Shown: in pieces, positions 26,507-35,598 of the stretch
How the letters are laid out: every line of letters begins with the position of its first letter
Numbering within the stretch: position 1 is the first letter of the stretch
Assembly (NCBI GenBank): GCA_963797085.1
Contig: CAWCOA010000029.1
Location: 1-64,000 of the forward strand
Length of the DNA: 64,000 nucleotides
From: JASJBU01 sp963797085
GTDB lineage: Bacteria; Pseudomonadota; Gammaproteobacteria; Chromatiales; Chromatiaceae
Direction: 5' to 3'
Notes under the pieces: generated by a model
The model's database searches: none
What the model saw: the letters and a program-made list of their open reading frames with translations, nothing else
What the model was told of the DNA's origin: nothing
Program-made: the position numbers and the translations under genes

Positions 26507-27454
26507 ATGTTGCCGGACGTTGCAAACATAGCTGACGGAAAATTCTGGTTCTGGGTAATCGTATTTGGCCTCTTGACCCTGGCGGCCTTGTATTTCGCCT
26601 TCCGCAATCTGGCGCGAGCACGCATCATTGAAGACACTCCCACCTCTCGCATCCGCTCCGCCCATCAAGGCTATGTGGAACTGAGCGGTGAAGCCGCCGC
26701 GATGAAGGGCGAACCCATCTTGAGCCTGCTGACCAAGACACCCTGTTGCTGGTTTCGCTACAAGATCGAGCGCAAGGACGACAAAGGCTGGCGCAAAGTT
26801 AAATCCGGCAAGAGCGAAGGTCTGTTTCTGCTTCGGGATGATACCGGTGAGTGCATCATCGATCCGGAAGGAGCCGATGTGTCACCAAACGAAAAGAGCG
26901 TCTGGTACGGTGGCAGTTCTTTTCCCACAGCCGGCCCCGCCGATAACTTTTCCACTGCTAACGGCATGCAGGGCATTCTCGGACTAAAGGTCAGTTTCAG
27001 TGGTATGGGCGGCAACTATCGTTATACCGAGGAAACCATCTACCCAGGCGACCCCCTATATACCATCGGCCTGTTCAATTCCTTTGGTGAAGCAGATCGC
27101 CTGGCCATGCGGGATGATCTGATCAAGGCACGCCTCAGTCAATGGAAGACCGATCATGCAACCCTCTTGCAGCGCTTCGACAGAGACGCAAACGGCGAAA
27201 TCGACCTGGTGGAGTGGGAAGTGGCGCGGCGTACCGCAAAGCGCGAAATCACCAAGGAACAGCTGCAGGAAGATCAGCAGTCATTGCACACACTCAGTCA
27301 GACCCAATCCAGCCGGCGGCCGTTTCTCATATCGGCCCATGCCGAGTATGATTTAGTAAAACGCTTCCGCTATTTCGCAGCCGGCTCCATAACGGTTTTT
27401 TTTATTTTTGGCAGCATCACAGTTTGGATGCTGGCCACCCGCTTTACTCATTAG
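26507..27454 (+). CDS. GIDE-domain membrane protein with EF-hand
   Basis: This 315-residue protein has membrane helices at both ends (about 13-32 and 290-310). Between them lies a GIDE-like domain, the E3-ligase-associated fold known from MUL1/GIDE, with GYVELSGEAAAMKGEPILSLLTKTPCCWFRYKIE. A canonical EF-hand loop, DRDANGEIDLVE, sits at about residue 225. Bacterial GIDE proteins lack the RING domain, as here. It starts 5 nt after lemA, so the pair is an operon. Calcium control of the pair is a guess from the EF-hand. Confidence 0.8.
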   Translation: MLPDVANIADGKFWFWVIVFGLLTLAALYFAFRNLARARIIEDTPTSRIRSAHQGYVELSGEAAAMKGEPILSLLTKTPCCWFRYKIERKDDKGWRKVKSGKSEGLFLLRDDTGECIIDPEGADVSPNEKSVWYGGSSFPTAGPADNFSTANGMQGILGLKVSFSGMGGNYRYTEETIYPGDPLYTIGLFNSFGEADRLAMRDDLIKARLSQWKTDHATLLQRFDRDANGEIDLVEWEVARRTAKREITKEQLQEDQQSLHTLSQTQSSRRPFLISAHAEYDLVKRFRYFAAGSITVFFIFGSITVWMLATRFTH

Positions 27455-27573
27455 CCACCCTCAATAGATCTAGTCCAACCTGAAACAACACATGGAAACT
27501 CTTGGTTCCGCATTGCGGCATGCAATGAGATGATAGTGTGAGTAATTTAAAAGTGATGGCTTCTGACATAGGT

Positions 27574-28149
27574 ATGCATAGAATCATGTCCACTGGAATA
27601 TACCTGCTGGGGTTGCTGAGCCTGCTGCTGATCGGCCTCCAGACCCAGGCAAAAGACCGCCCGTTCATTGACGAACCCGACAACACCATCCGCCACGATC
27701 TAGTGGAAAAGGAGTGGAAAGAAGGGGAGGTCGCTCTGCCGGATAAGTACGAGGAACATAATCTGCGAGAATTCCAGATCGATAATAGCAGCGGAAGATT
27801 TCGCTATTACATCGACAGCAACAGTCTACAAACCACTAAAGACGGAGTCTCCCGCTTCATTCTGGTGATCCGCTCCAGCAGCGGGGTAGACAACAGCACA
27901 TATGAGGGCATTCGCTGTGGTGAACGGGAATACAGAGTCTATGCCTACGGCGACAAAGCGGGATTTAAAGCGATGCCGGGAAGCAGCTGGAAACCGATCA
28001 GCAAATCCGGTTACGAGAATTATCGCCACATCCTGTATAACGACCTCATCTGCAATACAAACACGGGTAAAGCCAACCCACCCGATACTGTGTTGCATGC
28101 CATGAAACAGGATAAAAAGGTACGTGGCTCAATCTTTATGGGCGACTAG
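27574..28149 (+). CDS. CNP1-like secreted protein
   Basis: This protein of about 191 residues has a signal peptide (STGIYLLGLLSLLLIGLQTQA) and a CNP1-like body: FRYYIDSNSLQTTKDGVSRFILVIRS, IRCGEREYRVYAYGDK and YNDLICNTNTG, including two Cys. The start is uncertain: GTG at 27538 and ATGs at 27556, 27574 and 27586 are in frame; I chose the one that best fits a signal peptide. It ends 12 nt before prlC. The family has no established function. Confidence 0.7.
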   Translation: MHRIMSTGIYLLGLLSLLLIGLQTQAKDRPFIDEPDNTIRHDLVEKEWKEGEVALPDKYEEHNLREFQIDNSSGRFRYYIDSNSLQTTKDGVSRFILVIRSSSGVDNSTYEGIRCGEREYRVYAYGDKAGFKAMPGSSWKPISKSGYENYRHILYNDLICNTNTGKANPPDTVLHAMKQDKKVRGSIFMGD

Positions 28150-28160
28150 GAGCAGATCAG

Positions 28161-30198
28161 ATGACAAACCCCCTACTGGAGATGCAGGGCCTTCCCCAGT
28201 TTTCGAAAATAACGCCAGACCAGGTAGAGCCGGCTGTGGATCACCTGCTGCAGCACAACCGTCAGCAGTTGCAGCGATTGCTCGACTCGCAGACCAGATA
28301 CACCTGGGAAAATCTGGTAGAACCCTTGGAACTGCTAGAGGACCGGCTGAGCCGGGCATGGTCTCCTATCAGCCACATGAACTCGGTTGTCAACAACGAT
28401 GAACTGAGGGCCGCCTATAACGCCTGCATCCCCAAACTCAGCGAATACGGCACCGAACTGGGGCAGAATGCCAGACTCTGCGAAGCCTACAAACAGGTGG
28501 CGAGGAACAAGGACCGGCTTGACCCGGCGCAGCAGAAAATGCTGGAAAACGCCCTACGCGATTTTCATCTGTCAGGCGTCGACCTGCCGGAGGCGGAAAA
28601 ACAGCGATTCAAGGAGATCAGCCAGGAACTCTCCCGCCTCACCACCAAATTCGAGGAAAACCTCCTCGATGCCACCAATGCCTGGAGCAAGCTGATCGAT
28701 GACGAATCAGAACTGGCCGGGCTGCCGGAATCCGCTCTTGGGGCTGGCCAAGCAAAACGCCGAACAACGGGAGCAAAAAGGCTGGCTGCTGACTCTGGAG
28801 TTTCCCTCCTATCTGCCGGTCATAACCTATGCGGACGACCGACAGCTGCGCCAGGAGATCTACGAGGCTTATGCGACCCGCGCTTCGGACCAGGGGCCCC
28901 ACGCGGGCCAGTGGGACAATACAGAAACTATGGAGCAGATCCTTGCACTGCGTCATGAACAGGCCCAACTTCTCGGCTACGCAAATTTTGCTGAGCAATC
29001 CCTGGCACGCAAGATGGCACGCTCCTGTGATGATGTGACGGACTTCCTCATTGACCTGGCAGAACGCTCACATGAGCAGGCCGAACTTGAACTTGATGAT
29101 CTCAGGGCCTTTGCCAAAGAAAAGCATAATGTGGATACCCTGGAAGCCTGGGATATCGGCTACTACTCGGAGAAATTGCGCCAACACCGCCACAACATCT
29201 CCCAGGAGGAGCTGAAGCCCTACTTCCCGGAAACCCGTGTCATTCCAGGCATGTTTGCAGTTGTAGAACAACTCTACGGCATCCAGATCACTGAAATAAA
29301 AGGTGTGGACCGCTGGCACCCAGACGTGCGCTTCTTCGAAATCCGCGATGCGCAGGGACATGAACGGGGCCAGTTCTACCTCGATCTCTATGCCCGGCCG
29401 AAAAAGCGCGGCGGCGCCTGGATGGACGAGTGCGTAACCCGCTTCTTCACGACCGACCTCGATCAGCTCCCGGTGGCTTATCTCACCTGCAACTTCTCCC
29501 CTCCGGTTGGGGATAAGCCCGCCCAGCTCACCCACGACGAAGTGGAAACCCTGTTTCATGAATTCGGTCATGGACTGCATCACCTGCTGACTCAGGTCGA
29601 CTATCCGGCCGTGGCGGGAATCAACGGCGTCGCCTGGGATGCCGTGGAACTGCCCAGCCAGTTCATGGAGAACTGGTGCTGGGAGAAAGCGGCATTGGAT
29701 CTGATTTCCGGACATTTCGAGACCGGTGAGCCGATTCCCGACGAGCTCTACCAACGCATGAAGGACGCCAAAAACTTTCAGTCCGCCATGCAGATGCTGC
29801 GTCAACTCGAATTCTCACTGTTTGATTTCCGGATACATCGAGAATACGACCCAGAGCAAGGCGCACGCATCTATGAGATTTTGAATCAGGTCAGAGATCA
29901 GGTTGCGGTGCTGCGACCACCGGAATGGAACCGCTTTGCCCATGGCTTCTCACACATCTTTGCCGGTGGTTATGCTGCGGGCTATTACAGCTATAAGTGG
30001 GCCGAGGTGCTCTCTGCGGATGCCTTCTCCCTGTTCGAAGAACAAGGTATTTTCAATCAGGACGCCGGTCGGGCCTTTCTGCAAAATATCCTCGAGCAAG
30101 GTGGATCGACAGATGCCATGCAACTGTTCGAAGCATTCCGGGGCCGAAAACCGGAAATCGAGCCTCTACTCAGGCACAGTGGTATTGCCGACCGATAA
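28161..30198 (+). pseudogene. prlC: oligopeptidase A, split by a frameshift
   Basis: The two frames together give an M3-family zinc metallopeptidase of the usual ~680 residues. The first frame covers MTNPLLEMQGLPQF to LPESALG; the second carries LAKQNAEQREQKGWLLTLEFPSYLP through to the catalytic FHEFGHGLHHLL (HExxH) and the C-terminal RGRKPEIEPLLRH. The break is in a run of four G at 28740-28743; removing one G restores ALGLAKQ. The rest is well conserved, so this is either a recent mutation or a homopolymer read error. If it is real, the cell lacks full-length OpdA. Confidence 0.88.
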
Positions 30199-30252
30199 TC
30201 TCACCCCGGGTGGCGAAGGTCTCGCCACCCGGAATACCGGTCGGCTCAATAT

Positions 30253-30762
30253 TCAGACACCCAAGGCATCTAGTACCCAACTCACGCCTCCAACTTCCAC
30301 CTCCGGATGCTGCCTGCGGATGGCTTTTTCAATCCTGGCTACCTGCCAGCGCGGTACATCCACCATTAATAAAATCTCGCCGTGGCGTAGGGCGGTCTGA
30401 CATTCGATCATGTGCGCATGCGGCACATGCTTCGCGAAGTGATTGCCCAGGTAAAAAGTCACACCCATAACGATCAACCAGCCTGCGGCCCACAGCCAAC
30501 TCGTCAGCCAGATTGCAATTGCAGTCATGACCAGGGCGAAAAAGAAGACCAACAGGTTGATGTCCCAGAACCAATGGTCAAGTCGCGCCAGCAGATCATT
30601 TTGCTGCCTGACTGTCGCTTTTGGCAGGCCAGTGACATCCACACCCTGTTTTGCAACGGTGTGTATGTGCTGCCGATCAGTACCCAAGGCCAACAGGTCC
30701 ACCACTGCCCGTTCCGCAAACTGGCGACTAGGAAAGAGTAAATAGAGTCTCCGCAGGATCAT
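30253..30762 (-). CDS. conserved membrane protein, stress-protein-like fold
   Basis: This 169-residue protein has an N-terminal domain (RRLYLLFPSRQFAERAVVDLLALGTDRQHIHTVAK) like those of general-stress/DUF1269-type proteins. Two central membrane helices (about 70-105) follow, then a C-terminal domain ending in HGEILLMVDVPRWQVARIEKAIRRQHPEVEVGGVSW. The split alpha/beta domain around two helices is typical. Function unknown. It is convergent with prlC. Confidence 0.62.
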   Translation of the reverse strand: MILRRLYLLFPSRQFAERAVVDLLALGTDRQHIHTVAKQGVDVTGLPKATVRQQNDLLARLDHWFWDINLLVFFFALVMTAIAIWLTSWLWAAGWLIVMGVTFYLGNHFAKHVPHAHMIECQTALRHGEILLMVDVPRWQVARIEKAIRRQHPEVEVGGVSWVLDALGV

Positions 30763-30774
30763 GACGATTCCCCC

Positions 30775-30816
30775 GACTTATCCTTCAGCCACATAGACTT
30801 ATCCTTCAGCCACATA
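30775..30816. repeat. perfect 21-bp tandem duplication
   Basis: Two identical 21-bp units, 30775-30795 and 30796-30816 (GACTTATCCTTCAGCCACATA), lie at the 3' end of the small gene below, spanning its stop codon. The second copy encodes the last codons and stop; the first is downstream. Confidence 0.85.
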
Positions 30817-31008
30817 GTCGTCAGTGTCGTTACCCACCAACACCTTGCGGTCTTCCAGTTCCATATCAAGATAGGTCTGTTTATTGGCTTCATTTTCAAA
30901 ATAGATCTCCAACCCATTCTCCCCATCGCCATCATAGACACAGGGATGTGACTCCGGGTTAGGCACTTCATTCAGGCTGATAGGATCCGTGGTTGTGCGT
31001 ATAATCAT
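30799..31008 (-). CDS. small acidic conserved hypothetical protein
   Basis: This 69-residue acidic protein begins MIIRTTTDPISLNEVPNPES and has a clear start with GAGGAG 7 nt upstream. Body motifs include CVYDGDGENGLEIYFENEANKQTYLDMELED. It contains no membrane helix. The 3' end is affected by a 21-bp duplication that leaves the stop intact. Function unknown. Confidence 0.65.
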   Translation of the reverse strand: MIIRTTTDPISLNEVPNPESHPCVYDGDGENGLEIYFENEANKQTYLDMELEDRKVLVGNDTDDYVAEG

Positions 31009-31156
31009 GGCTAGCTCCTCAATAATCTTTGCTGTCTATAAATACCTACTGTTATAGTCAAGATTAGAAGCGTGCAGAATTCAAATCGGAAAAAAGCGGT
31101 TTTTTTAAAGGTCACACAGAACCTGCGGCGCCTGGCAGCTGCGAGTCAACAGGGTT

Positions 31157-31606
31157 TCAGCAGCCCGTTTCGAGGATCAGTTTCGCCACATCAATACGGG
31201 TGATTACGCCGAGATATCGGCCAGCCTCATGCAAAAACAGGTACCCGGTATTGTAGTCTTCCATCTTCTGCAGGGTTTTCTTGATCCTGGCATCCGTATC
31301 CAGCTGGATACTATCCTCCAGGATATAGCCCTCCACCGGTTCGAGCATAATCCCCTCCACAGCAGCAGGTGCATTGCTGAAATAGTCCAGATCGTCGCCC
31401 ATCAACTGCCCGCCCCGCAGGTCGCTGTTTGATACACAGGCCATGCGAAAGGCGTGACGCAGTGAAAAACGACCGATAATCCTGCCCGCCTCGTCTACGT
31501 AAGGGATACCGGGCACACGCTTCTCCACGCACTCTTTCAAGGCCGCTTCAAAGGTAGTTCCGGCATGCACCACCCGGGTTGGAACAACCACATCTGACAG
31601 ATTCAT
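31157..31606 (-). CDS. CBS-domain pair protein
   Basis: This 149-residue protein consists of two CBS motifs (about 1-62 and 85-148), with VPGIPYVDEAGRIIGRFSLRHAF and TGYLFLHEAGRYLGVITRIDVAKL. Such pairs often bind adenosine nucleotides. Its ATG overlaps the stop of the TtcA-like gene (ATGA), so the two are translationally coupled. Confidence 0.82.
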   Translation of the reverse strand: MNLSDVVVPTRVVHAGTTFEAALKECVEKRVPGIPYVDEAGRIIGRFSLRHAFRMACVSNSDLRGGQLMGDDLDYFSNAPAAVEGIMLEPVEGYILEDSIQLDTDARIKKTLQKMEDYNTGYLFLHEAGRYLGVITRIDVAKLILETGC

Positions 31607-32352
31607 CCGCTTGACTCCAGCTCCTGTGACTCAGTCAGTAATGGACGCATTGCATGCAGGATATTCGCAAACAGATGCTTGTTCTGTTGTTCCTCTCTTG
31701 ACAGCAGTTGTTTCATATAGGCGCGTTGCGTCGGAGCGATAAAACAGGCGGGGCAGCTGTCAGGTATTATCGGCAGGTCGGCATCGAGGGCGAATGCGCC
31801 GGTCTGATTTTCCCTGCAATAGACCAGCGGACGAATAATGCGCACATCACCCTCGTTATTCTGATAGCAGGCTTTCATGGTACGCAATTGACCGCCATGA
31901 AAAATCGACATCATGAGGCTCTCCGCCAGATCATCCAGATGCTGGGCCAGGGCCAGTACATTGTAGCCATTACGCCGACAAGTGGTATACATGATGCCGC
32001 GTTTCATCCGCGCGCAATAGGCACAGAATGAATCGCCTTCCAAGCGGGTCTTCGCCTCTTCCATGATCGGCTGCTCCTGGTAGAACCAAGGCACGCCCAG
32101 CTCATTGTAGTACTCCTTCAACGGTTCCGGATCGAAACCCTCAACTTGTGGATCGACGGTGATCACTCCCAGCTCAAACCTTACCGGCGCATAGGTCTGC
32201 AGATGGCAAAGGATCTGCAACAGGGAGAGCGAATCCTTACCACCGGAGACCCCCAACAGGATTCGGTCGCCTTCACGGATCATGTCATAGTCGGCAATCG
32301 CGCGGCCGACCTTACGCAGCAGGGATTTTGGCGGCTTGATATGGCGCTTCAT
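31603..32352 (-). CDS. ttcA: TtcA-family tRNA thiolation ATPase
   Basis: This 249-residue PP-loop protein has ATP motif LLGVSGGKDSLSLL, the Cys pair in SFCAYCARMKRG and a third Cys pair region in PDSCPACF, as expected of Fe-S-dependent TtcA enzymes, which 2-thiolate C32 of tRNAs. It is shorter than E. coli TtcA (311), mainly at the C-terminus, so it may be a TtcA-like paralogue. The ATG is one nt after the stop of a small Cys-rich frame upstream and overlaps the CBS gene downstream. Confidence 0.8.
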   Translation of the reverse strand: MKRHIKPPKSLLRKVGRAIADYDMIREGDRILLGVSGGKDSLSLLQILCHLQTYAPVRFELGVITVDPQVEGFDPEPLKEYYNELGVPWFYQEQPIMEEAKTRLEGDSFCAYCARMKRGIMYTTCRRNGYNVLALAQHLDDLAESLMMSIFHGGQLRTMKACYQNNEGDVRIIRPLVYCRENQTGAFALDADLPIIPDSCPACFIAPTQRAYMKQLLSREEQQNKHLFANILHAMRPLLTESQELESSG

Positions 32353-32353
32353 C

Positions 32354-32482
32354 CTAGAAACCGCAGTTGGACAGGTTGAAGGGTGCGTCCATGGGGGTGC
32401 AGAACAAGGGTCGCTCCAGCACATCCTGTGCCTGCGACACTTGTGCGTCCAGGCACGGCGCGCAACGACACGAAATAGTCAT
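32354..32482 (-). CDS. possible small Cys-rich protein coupled to ttcA
   Basis: This frame of about 42 residues starts MTISCRCAPCLDAQVSQAQD and ends in NLSNCGF; it contains CxCxxC plus two later Cys. The TAG stop is one nt before the ttcA ATG (TAGGATG), implying coupling. A GGA lies 5-6 nt upstream of this ATG, and longer in-frame starts exist (32521, 32593). Position and Cys pattern suggest a metal- or Fe-S-related partner, but I do not recognise the family. Confidence 0.5.
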   Translation of the reverse strand: MTISCRCAPCLDAQVSQAQDVLERPLFCTPMDAPFNLSNCGF

Positions 32483-32749
32483 TCTATTCCAAGGAGTTGC
32501 AACGCAGTTATGCTCCGTCATGGGCGTGCTATTCAGCCTGTAGCGTAATTCATTCATTAGGTGAGCAATCTCTACGAAACAAACTGTTTTCATATCATCA
32601 AATCACTCTCAGAATGGAGCGGTCAACTACGGTTTCTAGGCTCATAATCTAATTGTGACATGAAGCCGCTAAGCGACCAATCTGCTATTGAAATCCTTGC
32701 CAGGGTGCACCATCTTTACCAACTGGCTATTCACACATTGGGTAACACC

Positions 32750-33673
32750 ATGGATGTATTTGTTCTTGCGGTTCTGGTTCTGGCGATCATCATCGTCTCA
32801 CTCGGTGCTAAGCGGGTGCCACAGGGGATGGAGTACACCGTTGAACGATTCGGCCGCTATACCCAGACCCTGCGGCCGGGACTCAACCTGATCATACCAA
32901 TGATTGACCAGGTGGGTAATAAACAAAACATGATGGAACAAGTATTGGACGTACCCTCCCAGGAAATCATCACCAAGGACAATGCAATGGTCACGGTGGA
33001 CGGCGTGGTCTTCTTTCAGGTATTGGACGCCGCCAAGGCCTCTTATGAGGTCAGCCGACTGGAATATGCCATCCTCAACCTCACCATGACCAATATCCGC
33101 ACCGTGATGGGCTCCATGGACCTGGATGAACTGCTCTCCCAGCGCGACCAGATCAACGCCCGTCTGCTGACCGTAGTCGACGATGCCACGACCCCATGGG
33201 GAGTGAAAGTGACGCGCATCGAGATCAAGGACATTACACCGCCCCGCGACTTGGTGGACTCCATGGCAAGGCAAATGAAGGCAGAACGGGAAAAACGTGC
33301 TGTCATCCTTGAAGCTGAGGGCCAGCGGCAGTCCGAGATACTCAAGGCCGAAGGTCAAAAACAGGGCGCGATCCTGGAAGCCGAGGGCGAGAAAGAAGCC
33401 GCCTTCCGCGAGGCCGAGGCCCGGGAGCGTCTGGCTGAGGCGGAGGCCAAGGCGACTCACATGGTTTCTCAGGCCATCGCCAAGGGTGACGTCAACGCCA
33501 TCAACTACTTTGTTGCCCAGAAGTATACCGAGGCATTGCAAAGCATCGCCTCTGCAGAAAACCAGAAGGTCATCCTGATGCCTTTGGAGGCTTCCAGCCT
33601 GATCGGCTCCATCGGCGGCATCACTGAGCTGACAAAAGCCGCTTTCAACCAGCGCCTTGGAGACAGTGAGTAA
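32750..33673 (+). CDS. SPFH/stomatin-type membrane protein
   Basis: This 307-residue protein has an N-terminal membrane helix (MDVFVLAVLVLAIIIVSLGA), a band-7/SPFH domain (KRVPQGMEYTVERFGRYTQTLRPGLNLIIP, and so on) and a C-terminal coiled coil rich in AEGE/AEAR. It matches the QmcA/stomatin type that forms membrane rafts and often partners with NfeD. The ATG at 32750 begins the helix; longer frames upstream lack support. The nfeD-like gene follows with overlapping stop and start (TAATG). Confidence 0.87.
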   Translation: MDVFVLAVLVLAIIIVSLGAKRVPQGMEYTVERFGRYTQTLRPGLNLIIPMIDQVGNKQNMMEQVLDVPSQEIITKDNAMVTVDGVVFFQVLDAAKASYEVSRLEYAILNLTMTNIRTVMGSMDLDELLSQRDQINARLLTVVDDATTPWGVKVTRIEIKDITPPRDLVDSMARQMKAEREKRAVILEAEGQRQSEILKAEGQKQGAILEAEGEKEAAFREAEARERLAEAEAKATHMVSQAIAKGDVNAINYFVAQKYTEALQSIASAENQKVILMPLEASSLIGSIGGITELTKAAFNQRLGDSE

Positions 33674-34119
33674 TGGAATTGCTCAACAACCTCGACTATT
33701 GGCACTGGTTCATCCTGGCGGTGCTGCTGGTGATCCTCGAGGTCTTCTCGCCCGGTGTTTTTTTTATCTGGATGGGTATGGCGGCAGGCATCGTTGGAAT
33801 CATTTTACTCGCTGTCCCGCAACTGGACTGGCAATACCAACTGCTGATCTTTGCCCTGTTCAGCGTCACCGATATCCTCGCTGCTCGACTCATCCTGAAA
33901 CGCCGTCCGATCAAGACCGATCAACCCACCCTTAATCGCCGTGGGGAACAGTACACCGGCCGGGTCTTCACTTTGCAAGAACCCATTATCAACGGCGAAG
34001 GAAAGATTCACGTGGATGACAGCACCTGGAAGATCCGTGGTAAAGACTGTCCTCTCGGCAGCCATGTCAGGGTTACCGGTGCGGATGGAGTGGTACTCCT
34101 GGTCAGCATCGAATCCTGA
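33673..34119 (+). CDS. NfeD-like membrane protein
   Basis: This 148-residue protein has membrane helices at about 12-30, 33-50 and 56-72, and a C-terminal OB-fold (NRRGEQYTGRVFTLQEPIINGEGKI and so on, ending VRVTGADGVVLLVSI), the short NfeD type. NfeD and SPFH proteins act together in membrane quality control. Its start overlaps the SPFH gene stop by one nt. Confidence 0.87.
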   Translation: MELLNNLDYWHWFILAVLLVILEVFSPGVFFIWMGMAAGIVGIILLAVPQLDWQYQLLIFALFSVTDILAARLILKRRPIKTDQPTLNRRGEQYTGRVFTLQEPIINGEGKIHVDDSTWKIRGKDCPLGSHVRVTGADGVVLLVSIES

Positions 34120-34436
34120 CCGAATCTTCCAGTATTCCCAGCCTATCAGCCATGACTGAAATCCAGTTTATTTAGCTGACAACCACTTGTGCGGGCAGCT
34201 CCTGCCCGCAGGCTCTTCATGCCGAACCTCAAGAAACTCCCATCCACTGACGCTAAAGTTGCTATGCAATAAAGGTAAGTCAAAGTAACTACCGTCAAAA
34301 TATGTCATGAGCCTTTTTTTTACAGACAGTCAAAGTAGCAGCCCAGTTGGAATTCCATCCGAGGAACACATGTCTTTGGCCTGTGATCAACAGATCAGAC
34401 CATCTACCTGCATCGACTTGTAATGAGTATTAGAGG
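34120..34436. other. gene-free spacer with one hairpin
   Basis: The region lies between the nfeD-like gene and the broken receiver gene. It holds the hairpin at 34190-34210 and otherwise no frame or RNA that I can support. Confidence 0.4.
34190..34210 (+). terminator. hairpin after the nfeD-like gene
   Basis: TGCGGGCAG and CTGCCCGCA form a perfect 9-bp stem with loop CTC. It could end the SPFH-NfeD transcript, but no T-run follows, so factor-dependent termination or a simple palindrome are alternatives. Confidence 0.4.
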
Positions 34437-34883
34437 ATGAGGCGAATGGAACAGGTCCCTGAAAAAATCCTGGTAGTCGATGATGACCGAAATCTACTCG
34501 ATTCATTCAAGCGACAATACCGTAAACGCCTCAATCTGGTCACCTCCACCAGCGGCGCGGATGCCCTGCAGGCACTTGCCGATGACGGCCCATTTGCCGT
34601 CTTGATTACAGATATGCAAATGCCAAATATGGATGGCATACAGCTACTCGGCCATGAGTGCATCCCCGCATGCACGTGCTGCTTCCATATTATGGCATTG
34701 CCGACTACACGCTATTTCCCACTGAAAAAGGCAGCGCATATGAACTGCCGTCTGGCGGTCACCTACAGTTCTATATGGCTCCCCATATGCACTCTCCCGG
34801 CGCTATCAAAGTTTATGATGACAACTCTCAGTACCTGTTCTCGAGCGATATTTGGGCCGCCATCGACCCCGATTGGAAAATGA
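34437..34883 (+). pseudogene. truncated response-regulator receiver domain
   Basis: The frame starts MRRMEQVPEKILVVDDDRNL and continues to LITDMQMPNMDGIQLL, the first half of a receiver with its acidic pair and phospho-Asp. After about position 34650 receiver homology stops and the frame runs out of phase through the ODP-like segment. The second half of the receiver is missing, consistent with an internal deletion joining two genes or two parts of one gene. Confidence 0.75.
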
Positions 34884-35108
34884 TCGTCAGGGACTTTGAG
34901 GCACATAAACTGAAACTCGATTTTTTCACAAAGAATATATGGCCTCCAATATCGCCACGCGGGGATTTGTGCGGTCGATCGAACATCTGGAAATCCAGGC
35001 TATTCTGCCTCAACACGGAGAGATCATCCCACAGATATGATACTGCCAACGCTGGACTATCTGAGAAATCTTCAATGCGGCACAGACCTTTGCTATGCGG
35101 ATCTTTGA
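34658..35108 (+). pseudogene. remnant of an ODP-type diiron metallo-beta-lactamase-fold protein
   Basis: In pieces from three frames the sequence reads MHVLLPYYGIADYTLFPTEK, LPSGGHLQFYMAPHMHSPGA and YLFSSDIWAAIDPDW, then after a frame change MASNIATRGFVRSIEHLEIQ and AILPQHGEIIP, then after another MILPTLDYLRNLQCGTDL to a TGA at 35106. HMHSPG, SSD and PQHG are the metal-site motifs of the oxygen-binding ODP/flavodiiron-like family. The N-terminal half is absent. It sits next to a hemerythrin gene. Confidence 0.65.
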
Positions 35109-35164
35109 ATCTAAAACCACCAAATTGATACTTGTAAAGCTGTAACACATCGGAGATGAAAGCT

Positions 35165-35572
35165 ATGGAACTCATAGAATGGCGTGACGAATACAACCTG
35201 GGTGATTTATTAATCGATACTCATCACAGGATATTTTTTGAAATTGTCCGCAACCTGGCCAACACAAAGCAGGATAACGGCCAGAGACACGAAACAAGTG
35301 AAGTTTTACAATTTCTATTCGATTACATAGCCATGCACTTCAGCGCTGAAGAACAACTCATGGAGTCTATTGGCTATCCGAATCTCGAGACGCATCAAAA
35401 GACACATGCCAATTTTACTCGGCGTATAGAAAGCATTAACGAAAAACTTCTCCAGGATCCCTCGGGATTCACGCTTGAGGAGTTGCTGGGTATAGCCCAG
35501 TCCTGGTTCCTGAAACATATCCTTGAGGAAGATATGAAATACAAAAAATGGGTGCCGGAGGCTCAGGAGTGA
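35165..35572 (+). CDS. bacteriohemerythrin
   Basis: This 135-residue single-domain hemerythrin starts MELIEWRDEYNLGDLLIDTHHR. It carries the diiron ligands in IDTHHR, HFSAEEQLM, HQKTHANF and KHILEED. Such proteins bind oxygen in microaerobic bacteria. The ATG at 35165 has GGAG 9 nt upstream; an ATG three codons earlier is in frame. It follows the ODP-type remnant, another diiron oxygen-related protein. Confidence 0.87.
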   Translation: MELIEWRDEYNLGDLLIDTHHRIFFEIVRNLANTKQDNGQRHETSEVLQFLFDYIAMHFSAEEQLMESIGYPNLETHQKTHANFTRRIESINEKLLQDPSGFTLEELLGIAQSWFLKHILEEDMKYKKWVPEAQE

Positions 35573-35598
35573 AACAACCAGGAACCTCGCATCAGCAC

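Noticed and set aside
28730..28750. Programmed frameshift in prlC
   Set aside because: The site lacks a slippery heptamer with a clear downstream structure, and the family is not known to use recoding; mutation or error is simpler.
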